Shown here piece by piece: positions 32,781-44,312 of a stretch of DNA of 64,000 bases. Under the pieces are notes generated by a model. It did no database searches, had not been told where the DNA came from, and saw only the letters and a program-made list of their open reading frames with translations. Each line of letters starts with the position of its first letter. Position 1 is the stretch's first letter. Origin of the DNA: Eublepharis macularius (lineage: Eukaryota; Chordata; Lepidosauria; Squamata; Eublepharidae); NCBI RefSeq assembly GCF_028583425.1, contig NC_072805.1, positions 18,982,001 through 19,046,000 of the forward strand, written 5' to 3'. The translations under genes and the position numbers were made by a program.

Positions 32781-32990
32781 TGCCAACCTCCAGGTGGGGG
32801 CCGGAGACCTCCCAGAATTACAACTGATCTCCAGATGACAGATCAGTCCCCCCTGGAGAAAATGACAGCCTTGAAGGGCAGACTTTATGGTATTATACAC
32901 CACTGAGGTCCCCCTCCCCAAAGCTTACATGCCCAAGGCTCCTTCTCCAAATCTCCAGGAATTTCCCAACCTGGAGTTGGCAACCCTTGC
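32781..32990. mobile_element. Repeat of the GTTGGCAACCCTA family
   Basis: Starts TTGCCAACCTCCAGGTGGGG, contains TTACAACTGATCTCCAGATG and ATCTCCAGGAATTTCCCAAC, and ends GAGTTGGCAACCCTTG. Confidence 0.75.
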
Positions 32991-33589
32991 CCACAAACTC
33001 AACAGTATTGTGGATCCCAGCCTAAGACATTCCCCAGAATCCTCTGCCATATGCAAGGGCTCTTGGGTAGGTAAATCAACACAGAACACGTTCTCTTAAG
33101 CAAGAAGTTTTGCAAATCATGCGCTTTGGCCCTGCACGATCTCAAAGGCAGGAGTTCATGCTGTCGTATGCCGGAAGGCTAGTGCCAGTGGGCGGCGGCG
33201 CCATCCCAAGGCAGGCTCAGGCTGTTGCCTCCACAGCAAGGAAGTGACAACATCCTCTTCTTCTGGACCAGGTTGTCTCATACAAATCCCTTTTGACTAT
33301 AGATGTACGCAGCTGGCGTTGTTTATGATTTGTGGGAACACCTCTCCCTACTCTGCGCTTGATTTACTCGGCTATAAAAACTATTAATGTTTGCCACAGA
33401 TAAAAAAACAAAAAAACAAGGGCACTTACCTTTTAGGCAATCAATTAAAAGCCAGCGCAAGCAGAATTATCTCATCCAAATATCAATTTTTAATACTGTT
33501 TCATCTCCTGGTTCCTCTGAGCACATGCCCAGCCTGGTTCGGCCTTCCCAGCTGCATCGCTTTCAGCTCAGTCACTTCTGCAAGGAAGG

Positions 33590-33800
33590 AGTAAGAGTCC
33601 AGCAGCACTTAGAAGACTAACAAAATTTATGGTAGCGTATGAGCTTTCATGAGTCACACAGCTCACTTCTTCGGATACAAAGTGAGCTGTGACTCACGAA
33701 AGCTCATACCCTACCACAAATCTGGTTAATTTTATAGGCGCTACTGGGCTCTTGCTCTTTTTTGCTGCTACAGACAAACACGGCTACCCATCTTGATCTC
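33590..33800. mobile_element. Penelope-type tail pair, inverted
   Basis: The left half contains GAGTCCAGCAGCACTTAGAA. The right half is its inverted partner with GGCGCTACTGGGCTCTTGC, and the two are joined by a GAAAGCTCATAC palindrome around 33640-33710. It ends with CTACAGACAAACACGGCTAC, the conserved terminus of the family. Confidence 0.65.
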
Positions 33801-33984
33801 TCTGCAATGAAGAAGTACAGAGATGTGGGCTGGCTTTCTTGCCAGGTCAAAGGGCTTTGAACACAGCCTGCCAGATGCGGCACTGCTGCTCATCTGTAGA
33901 CTCCTTAACTTTGCTACATTTTGGACAGGGGAAGGCTGTTCACTCCTGTTGCAAACTGATGGCTGGAGACACCTGTGCATACAG

Positions 33985-34172
33985 GTGAACCTGCCTTATA
34001 CTGAATCAGACCATTAGTCTAACGGTCTACTTGAACTGGCTGTAGCTCTCCAGGGTTTCTGGTCAAGGTCTTTCCCTTCACCTGCTGCCTGTCCTTTTAA
34101 CTGAAGATGTTGGGGGTTGAAGCTCAGTCCTTCTGACTGCAAAGGTTCTGCTACTGAGCCCCTCCCCTCCCT
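33985..34172 (-). mobile_element. tRNA-Ala-headed SINE
   Basis: CTTATACTGAATCAGACCAT, TAGCTCTCCAGGGTTTCTGG, CCTTCACCTGCTGCCTGTCC and the worn head GGTTGAAGCTCAGTCC are recognisable. Confidence 0.72.
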
Positions 34173-34439
34173 AAAGGACACCCTTTCTCCTTGCCTCCAC
34201 AACCTTTGAGCGACTTACCTGTCCCTTAAGTAAAGTGTTATCATCTAGTGTGTTTGTTTTTCAGTTTGGCAAACTGGTATCTTTATTTAAAGGGTGGGGC
34301 AGTGTCTAATCTTCCTAGACAGGGACACCAGCTATGCGAAATGAGCCAGATTATGGTTTTTATTGGCACTGCAAGCATTAATGGGTAAAATGAAGCCCTA
34401 CACAGAAGTCCTCAAAAGCAACAACTCCTCAGAAGATGG

Positions 34440-34655
34440 TGATGGAGAGTGCCCTGAAGGCATAGCTGACTTAAGGCACCCCCTGGTGGGGTTTTCATAG
34501 CCAGAGACTAACAGAGATGGTTTGCTGTTGCCTGCCTCTGGAGGCCTGGCCTTCGCTGGAGGTCTCCTTTCCAATTACTAACCAAGGCTAACCCTGCTTA
34601 GCTTCTGAGAACTGACGAGATCAGGCTCACTTGGGCTAGCCAGGCCAGGGTACTC
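34440..34655 (-). mobile_element. 5S-rRNA-headed SINE
   Basis: The full reverse order is present: CATAGCTGACTTAAGGCACC (tail), GAGGTCTCCTTTCCAATTAC, CCTGCTTAGCTTCTGAGAAC and GACGAGATCAGGCTCAC (5S-like head). Confidence 0.85.
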
Positions 34656-34665
34656 CATTAATTGT

Positions 34666-34928
34666 TGCTCCATTAATTAATTGATTGATTGATTTATAAA
34701 CTGCCCTTCAGGACAACTTAATGCCCACTCAGAGTGGTTTACAAAGTAAGTTGTTATTATCCCCACAACAGTCACCCTGTGAGGTGGGTGAGGCTGAGAG
34801 AGCTCCGAGAAGCTGTGACTGACCCAAGGTTACCCAGCTGGCTTCAGGTGGAGGAGTGGGGAATCAAATCTGGTTCTCTAGATTAGTGTCCCACCGCTCC
34901 TAACCACTACACCAAGCTGGCTCTGAGT
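34666..34928 (-). mobile_element. tRNA-headed CORE-type SINE with L2-like tail
   Basis: GCCCTTCAGGACAACTTAAT, CCCTGTGAGGTGGGTGAGGC, CCCAAGGTTACCCAGCTGGC, GAATCAAATCTGGTTCTC and CCTAACCACTACACCAAGC are in reverse order. It is a complete copy. Confidence 0.85.
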
Positions 34929-35249
34929 TTGTCCACCATGATAAGCCTAGAGGGAGCTAAACAGGGATGTGATGTCTTTATGGGATACTAGTCCATAAAG
35001 ATTTTGAGTTGCCTGCTGATTCATACATAACTATGTTATTGCTCAAGTAGATGTGATGTTGGGAAAGCCATTTAGATTTAACAGCAACTGTGGAGATCCA
35101 ATCCAATCCAATCCAGATTTGGGTCTGTGGCACACGTGGGGGACCTTTTCCCACATACCCCTTCTCCCATACAAAGCATATGGGAATCTCTCTCTTTTCT
35201 TCTGCGGAGCTAATAGCTGCTTTGGGGGGGGATCATAGCAGCTATTGAC

Positions 35250-35815
35250 AAAGAGGGAAGATTGAGACTGGAAAAATAACACCAATTTGACTCTGTCAAG
35301 CTGGGACTGAATAGGGACTATGAATGGTTATCACATTACCACAGGTAACAGATTTCCTTTACAGAGGCGGGGTCTGGGGGAGCTCAGTGGCACCTGGCGT
35401 GGGCTTTCGGGGACCACAGATCTCTTTGTCAGATGCATCTGGCAGGGAGAGCTGTGGCTATCGAAGGCTCATACTGCATTGGAATTGAATGGTCTAGCTG
35501 TTTGGCTGCTACAAACTAACAGGGCAAACTCCTTTGAAGCCAACTGATCCACACACCAAAAGGAGATGTTTACATATACTAGCAAAGGAATATTTTGGTT
35601 GCACCCTCCCCCACTAATTGCCTCTTCTCTCTCCTCCTCTTCTCCTCCCTCCTCTTCTGTATTTGACCAGTCTCTGTATCGTGCATCTGACGAAGAGAAC
35701 TTGATTCTCGAAAGCTTATGCTACAATAAAATTGGTTAGTCTTAAAGGTGCTACTGGACTCTTTTTGATTTTGCTACCACAGACTAACACGACTATCTCC
35801 TCTGCATCTATGACC
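35250..35815 (+). mobile_element. Penelope-like 3' end fragment, opposite orientation
   Basis: The stretch near 35315-35360 (GACTATGAATGGTTATC) matches the pre-tail region of the element at 36428-37856. The region 35690-35810 carries the family tail with CTCGAAAGCTTATGCTAC and a TTAAAGGTGCTACTGGACTC core, followed by CAGACTAACACG. Its orientation is opposite to that of the larger copy, so the two lie tail to tail about 0.6 kb apart. The piece is interrupted and old. Confidence 0.7.
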
Positions 35816-35967
35816 AAGGGTAAAGGGTTAAAACCCACCTCTTCCTGTGCCATGGCCTCAAACTGGATTTGGATCCCCCTCATAATACCTATTAAGCCTA
35901 GATCTACAACATATATAATTTCACCCTGAGTAAATTGTGACATTAAAGGTCTGAAAGTAATGGGGAC

Positions 35968-36149
35968 TAGGAATTACAACTGATCTCCAGTTGACAGACG
36001 TCAGTTCCCCTGTAGAAGTTGGCTGCTTTGGAGGGTGGACTCTATAGCATTATACCCTGCTGAGTCCCTCCCCTCCCTAAACCCCCCTCTCCCCAGTCCA
36101 CCTCCAAAATCTCCAGGAATTTCCCAACCTGGAGTTGGCAACCCTAGAA
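35968..36149. mobile_element. Repeat of the GTTGGCAACCCTA family
   Basis: Contains GGAATTACAACTGATCTCCA, TGGACTCTATAGCATTATAC and ATCTCCAGGAATTTCCCAAC, and ends GAGTTGGCAACCCTA. The left terminus is lost. Confidence 0.72.
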
Positions 36150-36427
36150 CTGACATACTTTCAGCTTAACAAAGCTGGATGCTTCAGAGCAACTCTTAAC
36201 AAACATAGGTGAAAAGGTTGTTTGCAAGACTCTGGTGGGTTGCTTACTTTCAGTTCCTTGAAAAACCTAAAAGCCAGCAACACTCTATACAAATTTGTGG
36301 CCTTTCCACTGTTGGCATACTATGTGCAATTCTGGCTGCCCTTTCCCAAAGTGGATATCCCAGTGTTGAAGAACAGACAATTAAAATGATGAATGGGTTG
36401 GAACACGTTCGGTATAAGGAATCAAAA

Positions 36428-37856
36428 AGAGTCCAGTAGCACCTTTAAGACTAACCAACTTTATTGTAGCATAAGCTTTCGAGAATCACAGTTCTCTTCG
36501 TCAGATGTGTGGAGGGCAAGAAGAAACTGGTCAGATATATAGGTGGAGAGGGGAGGGCGGAGTAGATGCAAACAGTAGCTTCTGATATGGAGATCAGTTT
36601 GCTTCTGAGTAGATGCAAAGTAGGTGGAGTAGATGCAAACAGTAGCTTCTGATATGGAGATCAGTTTGCTTCTGTTAAGGAAGTCAGTTACTTCTGATAA
36701 TGAGATAACCATTCATAGTCTCTATTCAATCCCAGCTTGACTGAATCAAATTTACATATGAATTCCAATTCAGCAGCTTCCTACTGGATTTTGTTTTTGA
36801 AAGGTTTCTGTTGAACTACAGTGACCTTTAAGTCCTTGATGGAATGTCCTGGTAGATTAAAATGTTGTCCCACTGGTTTCTGGATGTTGCCATTTTTAAT
36901 GTCAGATTTGTGTCCATTTATTCTTTTGCGCAGAGGTTGGCTGGTTTATCCAATGTACAGAGCAGATGGACGTTGTTGGCACATGAGAGCATATATCACA
37001 TTGGAGGATGAGCAGTTGTAAGAGCCAGGGACAGTGTAGTTGACGCCATTGGGTCCTGTAATTGTATTCCCTGGGTAGATATAAGGGCAGAGCTGGCATC
37101 TGGGTCTGTTGCAGGGCCTGGTACCTGTGCTGGCGACTCTGCTAGCTGATTCATGATTGTAAGTGAGAAATCGTTTCAGGTTGGAGGGCTGTCTGTAGGC
37201 AAGGAGAGGTCTTCCACCCAGGGCTTCTGAGAGAGAGGCATCATTTTCCAGGATGGGTTGTAGATCACTGATGATACGTTGGATGGGTTTGAGCTGGGAA
37301 CTATAGGTGACAACCAGTGGTGTTCTGTTGTTAGTTCCTTTAGGTTTGTCCTGGAGCAGGCTGTTTCTGGGTACTAGTCTGGCCCTGTTGATTTGTTTCC
37401 TCACTTCATTTGGTTGGTACTGTAGTCCCAAAAATGCTTGTTGTAAATCTCTTAAGTGGGAGTCCCGATCAAGAGCATTGGAGCAGATATGATTGTAACA
37501 TAAGGCTTGGCTGTAGACAATTGACTGAGTGGTATGTTTAGGGTGGTAGCTGGAGGCATGTAGATATGAGTATCGGTCTGTGGGTTTCCGGTATAAGGTG
37601 GTATTTATCCGTCCATTATGTAGTTGTACAGTGGTGTCCAGGAAGTGTACCTGCTGTGTAGAGTGGTCCAGGCTCAGGTTGATAGTAGGGTGAAAGTTGT
37701 TGAAGTCCTGATGAAATCCCTCAAGGGCTTCCTTCCCATGGGTCCAAATGATGAAGATGTCATCCAAGAATCTTAAGTATAGTAGTGGTTTCAATGGATG
37801 GGAGCTATCTCAGAAAGATTGATGAAAATTCAGGATTTGGTCAAAATTGATACGTT
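36428..37856 (-). mobile_element. Penelope-like retroelement, 5'-truncated, with RT and GIY-YIG parts
   Basis: A 282-codon minus-strand frame (36946-37794) starts in the reverse transcriptase palm with YLRFLDDIFIIW, the catalytic DD motif. It runs through a linker with a Cys pair motif (CNRPRCQLC, near residue 235) and reaches VIYALMC and LYIG, the signature of the GIY-YIG endonuclease found in Penelope-like elements. Similarity to the rest of the endonuclease region continues to about 36780. The 3' end is the tail found many times in this window: CGAAAGCTTATGCTAC, then GGTTAGTCTTAAAGGTGC, near 36430-36510. The 5' part of the RT is missing, and a hAT-like MITE lies at its edge (37857). A tandem repeat of about 55 bp occurs at 36560-36670. 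This is a fossil copy. Confidence 0.88.
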
Positions 37857-38030
37857 CAGGGCTTTTTTTCAGCTGGAACACGGTGGAATGGAGTTCCGGC
37901 ACCTCTTGCGGAGGGCCATCTAAACTCCCCTCTGTCTGGAGATCAGGGGGCGGGGCCACCAGCCATGTGACCCTTTTCTCCAAGGGCAACCCAGAGTTCC
38001 ACCACCTCTTTCCCTTGAAAAAAAGCCCTG
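37857..38030. mobile_element. hAT-like MITE, copy 4 (internally deleted)
   Basis: The 174-bp element has both termini (CAGGGCTTTTTTTCAGC and AAAAAAAGCCCTG) but has lost one arm of the palindrome. Flanks GATACGTT and GGTGGGAG do not match, so a flank has been rearranged. It marks the 5' break of the Penelope-like element at 36428-37856. Confidence 0.85.
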
Positions 38031-38905
38031 GGTGGGAGCAATCACAGCAATTGTGGCAGCCCCCCCCACACACACACACCTGGTATTAGGGAGCTGTTTA
38101 AAATCAAGCCACGGAAGGAGTCGCTGGTGTGATATTTCCCACATCAGCCCTGACTTGGTCACACAGAAGCAGCTGTCACCCCACAGAATGTGTGAATTGT
38201 TGTGCATGCCTGACTGTGTGTGTGTGTTAGAAAGGGTGATTATAGTGCTTCAGGCAAGAGGCACACTTCTTATTGCAGCAAGCAGGCCTTGTTTAGCAGA
38301 CACACGAGCTGTACATGAGATTTCTCTTCCCGTCTCCTGAACGCGCTTGCGATTGCTGTTTGCCAGGATAAGGGTAGTTTGTGGGATCCTGATAAACACC
38401 CCCCCCCCATCCTGCCAGGGTTTTCAGCAACGATTCTTGGAATCCCCCGTGAGACTCAGCGTCTGTGTGGAGGAAGTGAGCTCACACCAATTACCTCACT
38501 CTGAGAGGGGGGAAACATAAACCCCACACTCGCTATAAAACTGTTATCACGGGCGATTATTGCTTAATTTTAAACCATTGTTTTAGGCTCGTCTCCAAGA
38601 ACCGTATTAGCTGTCAAGCCAAACAGGCCTTGGTGTGCGGGTAATTGTGAGCCGCGATGTTTTATTCATGGTGTTACTCGTGGAGAGGATCCTTGGAGTA
38701 AAAAAGAAGGAAGGAAAAGAAAATATAAGAAGAGAGATTTGAGTTTTGTTAGCACATTGATCAAAGTGGAAATCCCTCTCAAAAAAGGATCCCAAGTTTA
38801 CCCCCCAAGATCCACATCGTCTCCTCTAGAGATTCCAGCAGACTGTGAAGGGACACAGCTGGGCAATGCTAGGCCGCATCGAGATATCATTGGGTACTGC
38901 ACTAT
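38031..38905. other. Repeat-poor intergenic stretch
   Basis: Apart from a short CA run and a C run near 38398, no repeat family was recognised. It may hold conserved non-coding DNA, but nothing in the sequence proves this. Confidence 0.4.
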
Positions 38906-38920
38906 GAGTGCACTGTATCA

Positions 38921-39415
38921 AGTCAAGCAAGCCTTTATTGGCATATATAAAATATAAAATTTTAAACACAGAGACTCCATACAAAATGAGATTAAAATAT
39001 AGATAGAAGCAGGGCAACAGTGCAGCAAAACTAGTACAGAATATTCCTTGTCCGGGCGTATAGCCATGGCACTGTAGAGAAACCTAGCTACTATTTCAGT
39101 TATTTCCCCATCTGGGTTGTCAAGCAGGAACTGAACCTTAAAATCATCAGAAAACTCTGAAAGTTGGGCTAATATAGGATGTAGAAGATCCCGGCGTGGC
39201 GCCAGATAAAAAGGGCACTGGAGAAGAACATGGGAAACAGTTTCAACACAGTCCATCAAACAAGGACAACACCTGCTATAATAAGGAATCCCATGAAATC
39301 TGCCAGATAAACTGGCTGAAGGAAGAACATTAAATCTGTCCAGAGAAAAGGCTCTACGTAAATTGGGAGCCAGGAGTTGGTAAAGGTATACTGCTGGGAA
39401 GCTTACATTAGGGAC
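38921..39415 (-). mobile_element. Non-LTR LINE 3' end with 15-bp TSD, clade unclear
   Basis: Perfect repeats GAGTGCACTGTATCA lie at 38906-38920 and 39416-39430. On the minus strand a single open frame of over 100 codons includes RAFSLDRFNVLPSASLSGRF, a Cys/His cluster (CCPC, then HVLLQC) and FLYSAMAIRPDKEY. The Cys/His block followed by a short tail is seen at the C-terminus of several LINE ORF2 proteins. The element ends in AATAAAGGCTTGCTTGACTT. I suspect an Ingi/Vingi-like or related clade but cannot fix it. Confidence 0.72.
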
Positions 39416-39430
39416 GAGTGCACTGTATCA

Positions 39431-40215
39431 GTATTTCCCAACCTTTTTTCCATGGAAGAACCCCTAAACTAATTTTCCAAATCCCGAGGAACCCTTACCT
39501 ATGAAAACGTTTACAGACAAAAAGGGGGGATGCCTCACCTAGAAGGAAGGGGAGGGGAGAGCTGATCTGCATGTCACAGATACAGCCAAATGCCATGGTA
39601 CTGTTTTTGGCTGTATACATCCTTCTAGAGGAACAGTGTTAGAGATGTGAAGTCTTCGTAACTACCTGGAATACAGGGGCAATACTGATCAGAGATATCT
39701 GTTGCGGACATTAAAGGAAGTGAGAGGCAACCACATTTGGGGGGGGGGGGTCAATTACCATTTTTTAAAGCCTGAAATATCCTCTCCAGATTCCCGTGGG
39801 AGTGTCTGCCACCATGTCTATGGACTACAGAATTCATAGATTGCTTCCTTTTGTCTGGCTTGAGCTGACTGACAGGCAGGCTCCTGGGCAGCAGTTAGTC
39901 TAATCAGCAGGGTTCGTAAGACTATCCCTGCTGGTGCCAAGTGTTAAGATGAAGAGAACGGAAAGGGTTGAATTACTGCCTTCCACCAGCCTGGCAGCAC
40001 CGCCCAAAGCTGAGTCATGTCCTTTGAAGCCCACCGAGTCTTAGAAAGGTGTAACTCTGCTTAGGATGGTGTAGTAACGACACGAGACAAGATCTGGATG
40101 CAAAGTCTGTCCCTCCAAAGATGGAGGCGAGAGTTTTATTAGCTCGTATTCCGGAAGTCCCGGATGCCCAAATATGGTTATAGCAACAGTTACAAGTTAC
40201 ACATTCCATTCTCAG
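39431..40215. other. Unassigned intergenic stretch
   Basis: A G run lies at about 39738-39749. GTATTTCCCAACCTTTTTTC and GGAAGAACCCCTAAACTAAT near 39430-39490 resemble an old hAT end. Nothing else was recognised. Confidence 0.35.
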
Positions 40216-40220
40216 CCAAG

Positions 40221-40445
40221 AGCAGAACCACAAGTGACAAAAGGCACAGATTGGAGACTTGTCTGCTTCCCTCAAGTTTTGATGGGAAATGTAGGCATCC
40301 TGGTCTTGCGGTTTGGATCTCTGTCCAATGGACTTTTCAACTCTCTCTTGTCCAACATTCCGCCAAGCTGCCTACATTTCCCATCAAAACTTGAGGGAAG
40401 CAGACAAGTCTCCAATCTGTGCCTTTTGTCACTTGTGGTTCTGCT
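40221..40445. mobile_element. Palindromic MITE at a CTNAG-like target, copy e
   Basis: The ends AGCAGAACCACAAGTGAC and GTCACTTGTGGTTCTGCT are perfect inverted repeats. Flanks are CCAAG and CTAAG. The interior is shared with copy d (CTCAAGTTTTGATGGGAAAT). Confidence 0.87.
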
Positions 40446-41485
40446 CTAAGCAAAATATGCTGTGATCAGACTTTTGTCTTATCTAGGAAGCATAACGGAA
40501 AGAAAGGTACATCATGAGCCTCTGAGCATAGAAGAATATTACTTAGAGTGTATGGGAATGTTGTGCTCTGTGAATGATGAGAGACTTATTGTTACACATT
40601 TAAACTACTCCCTGAGTCTTCCCGTGTGGCATGCCAACTGACCAGGAGATCAGGAATGTAGAAATGTAAAGAGCAATTAATGGAGGCTGTGTGGCATGCC
40701 TACTCCGGCCTACAGGATGGCACAGAAAAGCACCTGGGCTTTAAAGACTTCCTTTCCTCTAGTCTGGATACCTGCCTGGGGAGCCATGGGCTCCTGGGTG
40801 AAGATCTTGGGTGGCAAAGAAGCCGAACTGCGGAACGGAGCACTTGAAAAACTCAACGTGGGCCAGAGCTGGCAGCTGGCACTCCTGCAGGCCTGCCTAA
40901 AAGAGCAGCATGCTCCACTTTAGGAAGTCAGTGGGTCACCTTTGCCTGAATGAAATTGCTAAGCCCTCCATGGCAGATTTACAATCCTGGGCGAGAGACG
41001 CCTCCTTCAGCCCTTTAGTTCCATAGCTTCAGCTCCGAGCTTCTGAACGGAGGCCTGGCAGGGCCCAAGGAAATTGTCCAGATCCTCACTTGGGCTTGAG
41101 TATTTTTAAACCACATCTGTGGCCCTTCCTTCCTCCCAAAGAGCTCAGGGTGGCATAAATTTAGGCTTCTTATGGATAGGATAAACCTTATAACACCCCT
41201 GTAAAGCAGGCTGAGGACCAAATGACATGTTCTGTGGGGTATCCATGGCTTGATCCCCCAACGATTTAGTCTGAAAAGCTGCCATTTAATTAAACAAATG
41301 GAAAAGGGGGAAAGAGAGAGCACTGGATCAGGGCTGGTTAGTTTAATGATTTCTTCCCTGTAGTTTCCCTGGGCTTTTATTATTTTGATGGGAGGGAGAG
41401 GTCCCCCCTTATAGCGACTGCCTGCATGTGGCATTTTCATCAGGCAAATGGCATGAGTTAACCCCCACTCCCCCAGTGTGCTGAT

Positions 41486-41821
41486 TAGAGATGGGCATGA
41501 ACCAAACCAAAGTTTGGCGTGAACCAGACCGTTTTTTGGTTCGCAAACCAGCGGTTTGTCAGAGCTCATTTTCTGACAAACCGCTATAATTTTAGAACAG
41601 TTTGTTTGGTTCGTTTTTCAGTTTGTCACTGCAGACTGCCTGACACCAATCAATCAGTTTCCTAGGCACTGAAGGGGGGAAGGGGATTTCTGCAGACCCG
41701 CTGCTGCCCCAAACGAACTAGTTCACGAACTGGGCAATTTCATGCCGGTTTGTGGTTCGTGAAATGTGCCAAACCACGAACCACAACGAACCACCATTTT
41801 CCCCGTTCATGCCCATTTCTA
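41486..41821. mobile_element. hAT-like MITE with GAACCA-rich arms
   Basis: The termini TAGAGATGGGCATGAAC and GTTCATGCCCATTTCTA are inverted. Flanks GTGCTGAT (41478-41485) and GTCCTGAT (41822-41829) agree at 7 of 8 bases. The arms are dense in GAACCA and GGTTCG words (for example CAAACCAGCGGTTTGTC). No protein is encoded; the 184-codon frame on the minus strand at 41015-41569 only partly overlaps it and is spurious. Confidence 0.82.
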
Positions 41822-42423
41822 GTCCTGATACAACTTGGCCCCTTCTGTGGTGTTTTTAAAGGCTGTGGAATCCAGCTATGGATCACCAACATAATGGGTC
41901 TTCTGGTCAAGCTCAAGATCAGTGATGGTTGACTGACAAATCTGAACCCGATTCAGATTGATTCAAGTTCAACATTTGCTCCACTGGGCAGCTCAGCAGC
42001 AACATATCAGATCACATTTGTCAAAACCAGCCACCTGTTTCCACCGGATGTTTCTGGGAAGTCCACAAGAGGGAGGATATGATGGTAACCACTTTCCTGT
42101 TTTGCCCGTTAGCATCTGGCATTCAGAGGTATATTCTTTCTGAATATGGAGGCTCCATTTAGTTTAATGGTTAGTGTAAATTCCTTCATGCATTTATCCG
42201 CTTTGCTGCGGGCCAACCTGTGGTCAACATTAGAGGTAGGCTGCTTCCAAACCTGCAGGTCCAAGGAACTAATGGCCATTCCCCTGCTCTTCTACAATCT
42301 GTTCCCTGCAGCAACCCCATCTGGGTGTTGGTTTTCTTAAAAATTCATTCTGGGTTTACCTGCAGCAGCCTTCTCCTCAGAGAAAGCCAGACAGGTGTGT
42401 GCAGGTATGTTGATACACATCCA

Positions 42424-42592
42424 TAGCTCAGGAGTGGCTCAGATGGTCTGCCTGGCATAGAGAAAGTCCCCGGTCCAATCCCTGGCATGTCCAGTTAAAA
42501 GGATCAGGGAGTAGGTGATGTGAAAGACCTCGAACTCAGACCCTGGACGGCCGCTACCCGTCTGAATAGACAAGGCTGACCTTGATATGTGA
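42424..42592 (+). mobile_element. tRNA-Ala-headed SINE, forward
   Basis: GCTCAGGAGTGGCTCAGATG (A-box part), CCGGTCCAATCCCTGGCATG (B box), GTGATGTGAAAGACCTCGAA and GACAAGGCTGACCTTGAT are in the normal SINE order. Confidence 0.75.
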
Positions 42593-43282
42593 TAATTTCA
42601 TATATTTACATATCTGGAGCTTTCTGATCTCCTTTGGCCTCCACAAGCACAATTCATGTGGCTTGCTCAATGGCACCGTGCCGGGATTTGAACTCCAAGA
42701 CTCAGATGTATCCACTGGACTTCACCTCTTGCACACATGAAGCATAAACTCAGTTTATTAAGTTGATAAACTGCCAAGCTCAGGTTGTACATAAATACCC
42801 ACAGAAGGCACGTCTGGCTGCCTGAGCCTTGCCTAATTTCCTTCCACAGCAGCCGCACCAGGCCAGGAACATGTATAGCTGCACGCATTCCGCCTCCAAT
42901 CCCACCCACATTTCACACCAGGGAAGCCCAGAAGGTCTGCCCAAGGACCCCCCCCCCCCCTCTCATCTGAATGCAGAAAGCAAGATGTTTTCACAGGTTT
43001 GCTGATTTGGTAGAACTCCTTTGGATCCCTTGAGTCAGGGTTGTAATTGCAAAGTATTTAGAAGGCTTTCGTGAATGGAAGGAAGGAAGGGTGTGAAGGC
43101 TGGTGAGACAGAGAGGAAGCAGCCAGCCAGGGACACCCAAGGAAGGAAGGGTGCCAAAGGTACGCCTCTAGCAGAAATCTCTCAGCCCTATTCTGTGTCC
43201 TTCGAGTCAGTCACATACTGCCTATGTGTTTCAATTCTTTGCAGATATAAGCACTGGCTTAAGACATAATAATAACAACATA

Positions 43283-43435
43283 ATAATAATATTTGATTTA
43301 TATACCACCCTTCAGGGCAACTTAACACCCACTCAAAGTATGTTTTTATTATCCCCACAACAATCACCCTGTGAGGTGGGTGAGGCTGAGAGAGCTGTGA
43401 CTGAGCCAAGGTCACCCAGCTGGCTTCAAGCGAAG
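43283..43435 (-). mobile_element. tRNA-headed CORE-type SINE, head-truncated
   Basis: TATACCACCCTTCAGGGCAA, ATCACCCTGTGAGGTGGG and CCAAGGTCACCCAGCTGGC are present; the tRNA-like head is missing. Confidence 0.78.
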
Positions 43436-43783
43436 GTTCTCAGGGCAGATACCAAATTCAATTATCAGAAGGCTGTTCTGCAAAAAACCACAGGGTTACC
43501 CTTTTCAGCCAGAGATTACAGTTGTATCGTAACATCTGTGCCTTCTAGGAGCCCTCCTAGAAGCTGGACATGAGTCACCCACCTCCCACGCAGAATGTAA
43601 GTAGATAGGCCCCAGGTGTAAATGGGGTGCCTGTATGGGGTAGTGAGTATAACCCTATTTAGCTTTTACATTGCACTTGTACGGTAGACCAGTGTGTGCT
43701 TTTCCATTTTGCAAATGGGGATTGAAACTGAGGTCGAGAGAAAGTGGCTTGCCTTAGACCCCCGAGGGAGGTTCACGACTGAG

Positions 43784-44015
43784 GGCCAAGCTACAAACGA
43801 CAAATGACACAGGTTGGACACTTGTCAGCTTCCCTCAAGTTTTGATGGGGAATGTAGGCGTCCTGGTCTTGCAGCTTGGCTCTCCAACTGCTGTCCAATG
43901 GACTTTTCAACTGCCACTTGTCTAACATTCCGCCAAGCTGCCTACATTTCCCATCAAAACTTGAGGGAAGCTGACAAGTGTCCAACCTGTGTCAGGCGTC
44001 ACTTGTGGTCTGGCC
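43784..44015. mobile_element. Palindromic MITE at a CTNAG target, copy d
   Basis: The ends GGCCAAGCTACAAACGAC and GTGGTCTGGCC are flanked by perfect CTGAG (43779-43783 and 44016-44020). The arms contain TTGGACACTTGTCAGCTTCC and CTCAAGTTTTGATGGG with their inverses. The right CTGAG is also the left flank of the element at 44021. Confidence 0.88.
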
Positions 44016-44020
44016 CTGAG

Positions 44021-44312
44021 CGTCTCTACACGAGACCTCTTACATGAGGACGCTCAAGTGTAGGGAGATGCAATGTTAGCTGGGAGGCGTATTTCAAAAA
44101 GACAGAGCCACAGGCTCGATTTCAGCTCTCTACACAGAGCCGGCAGAGATTGCTCCTGAGAGGGTTTGTTAATTTGACAGAGCCTTGACAGAGCCTCCTA
44201 GAGGCGAAGATGACATTAACAAACCCTCTCAGGAGCCATCTCTGTGGCTCCCTGTAGAAAGGTGAAACTGACACACTTCAGGACCCTTGTGTAAGATGTC
44301 TCCATAGAGACT
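44021..44312. mobile_element. Palindromic MITE, second end-type, at a CTGAG target
   Basis: The ends CGTCTCTACACGAGACC and GTCTCCATAGAGACT are flanked by CTGAG (44016-44020 and 44313-44317). The interior shares GATGCAATGTTAGCTGGGAG and GAGGGTTTGTTAAT with copies a and b, although the ends differ. Confidence 0.8.

Noticed and set aside
41015-41569. 184-codon minus-strand frame
   Set aside because: Starts inside a MITE (41486-41821) and runs through unrelated DNA; no domain or splice context.
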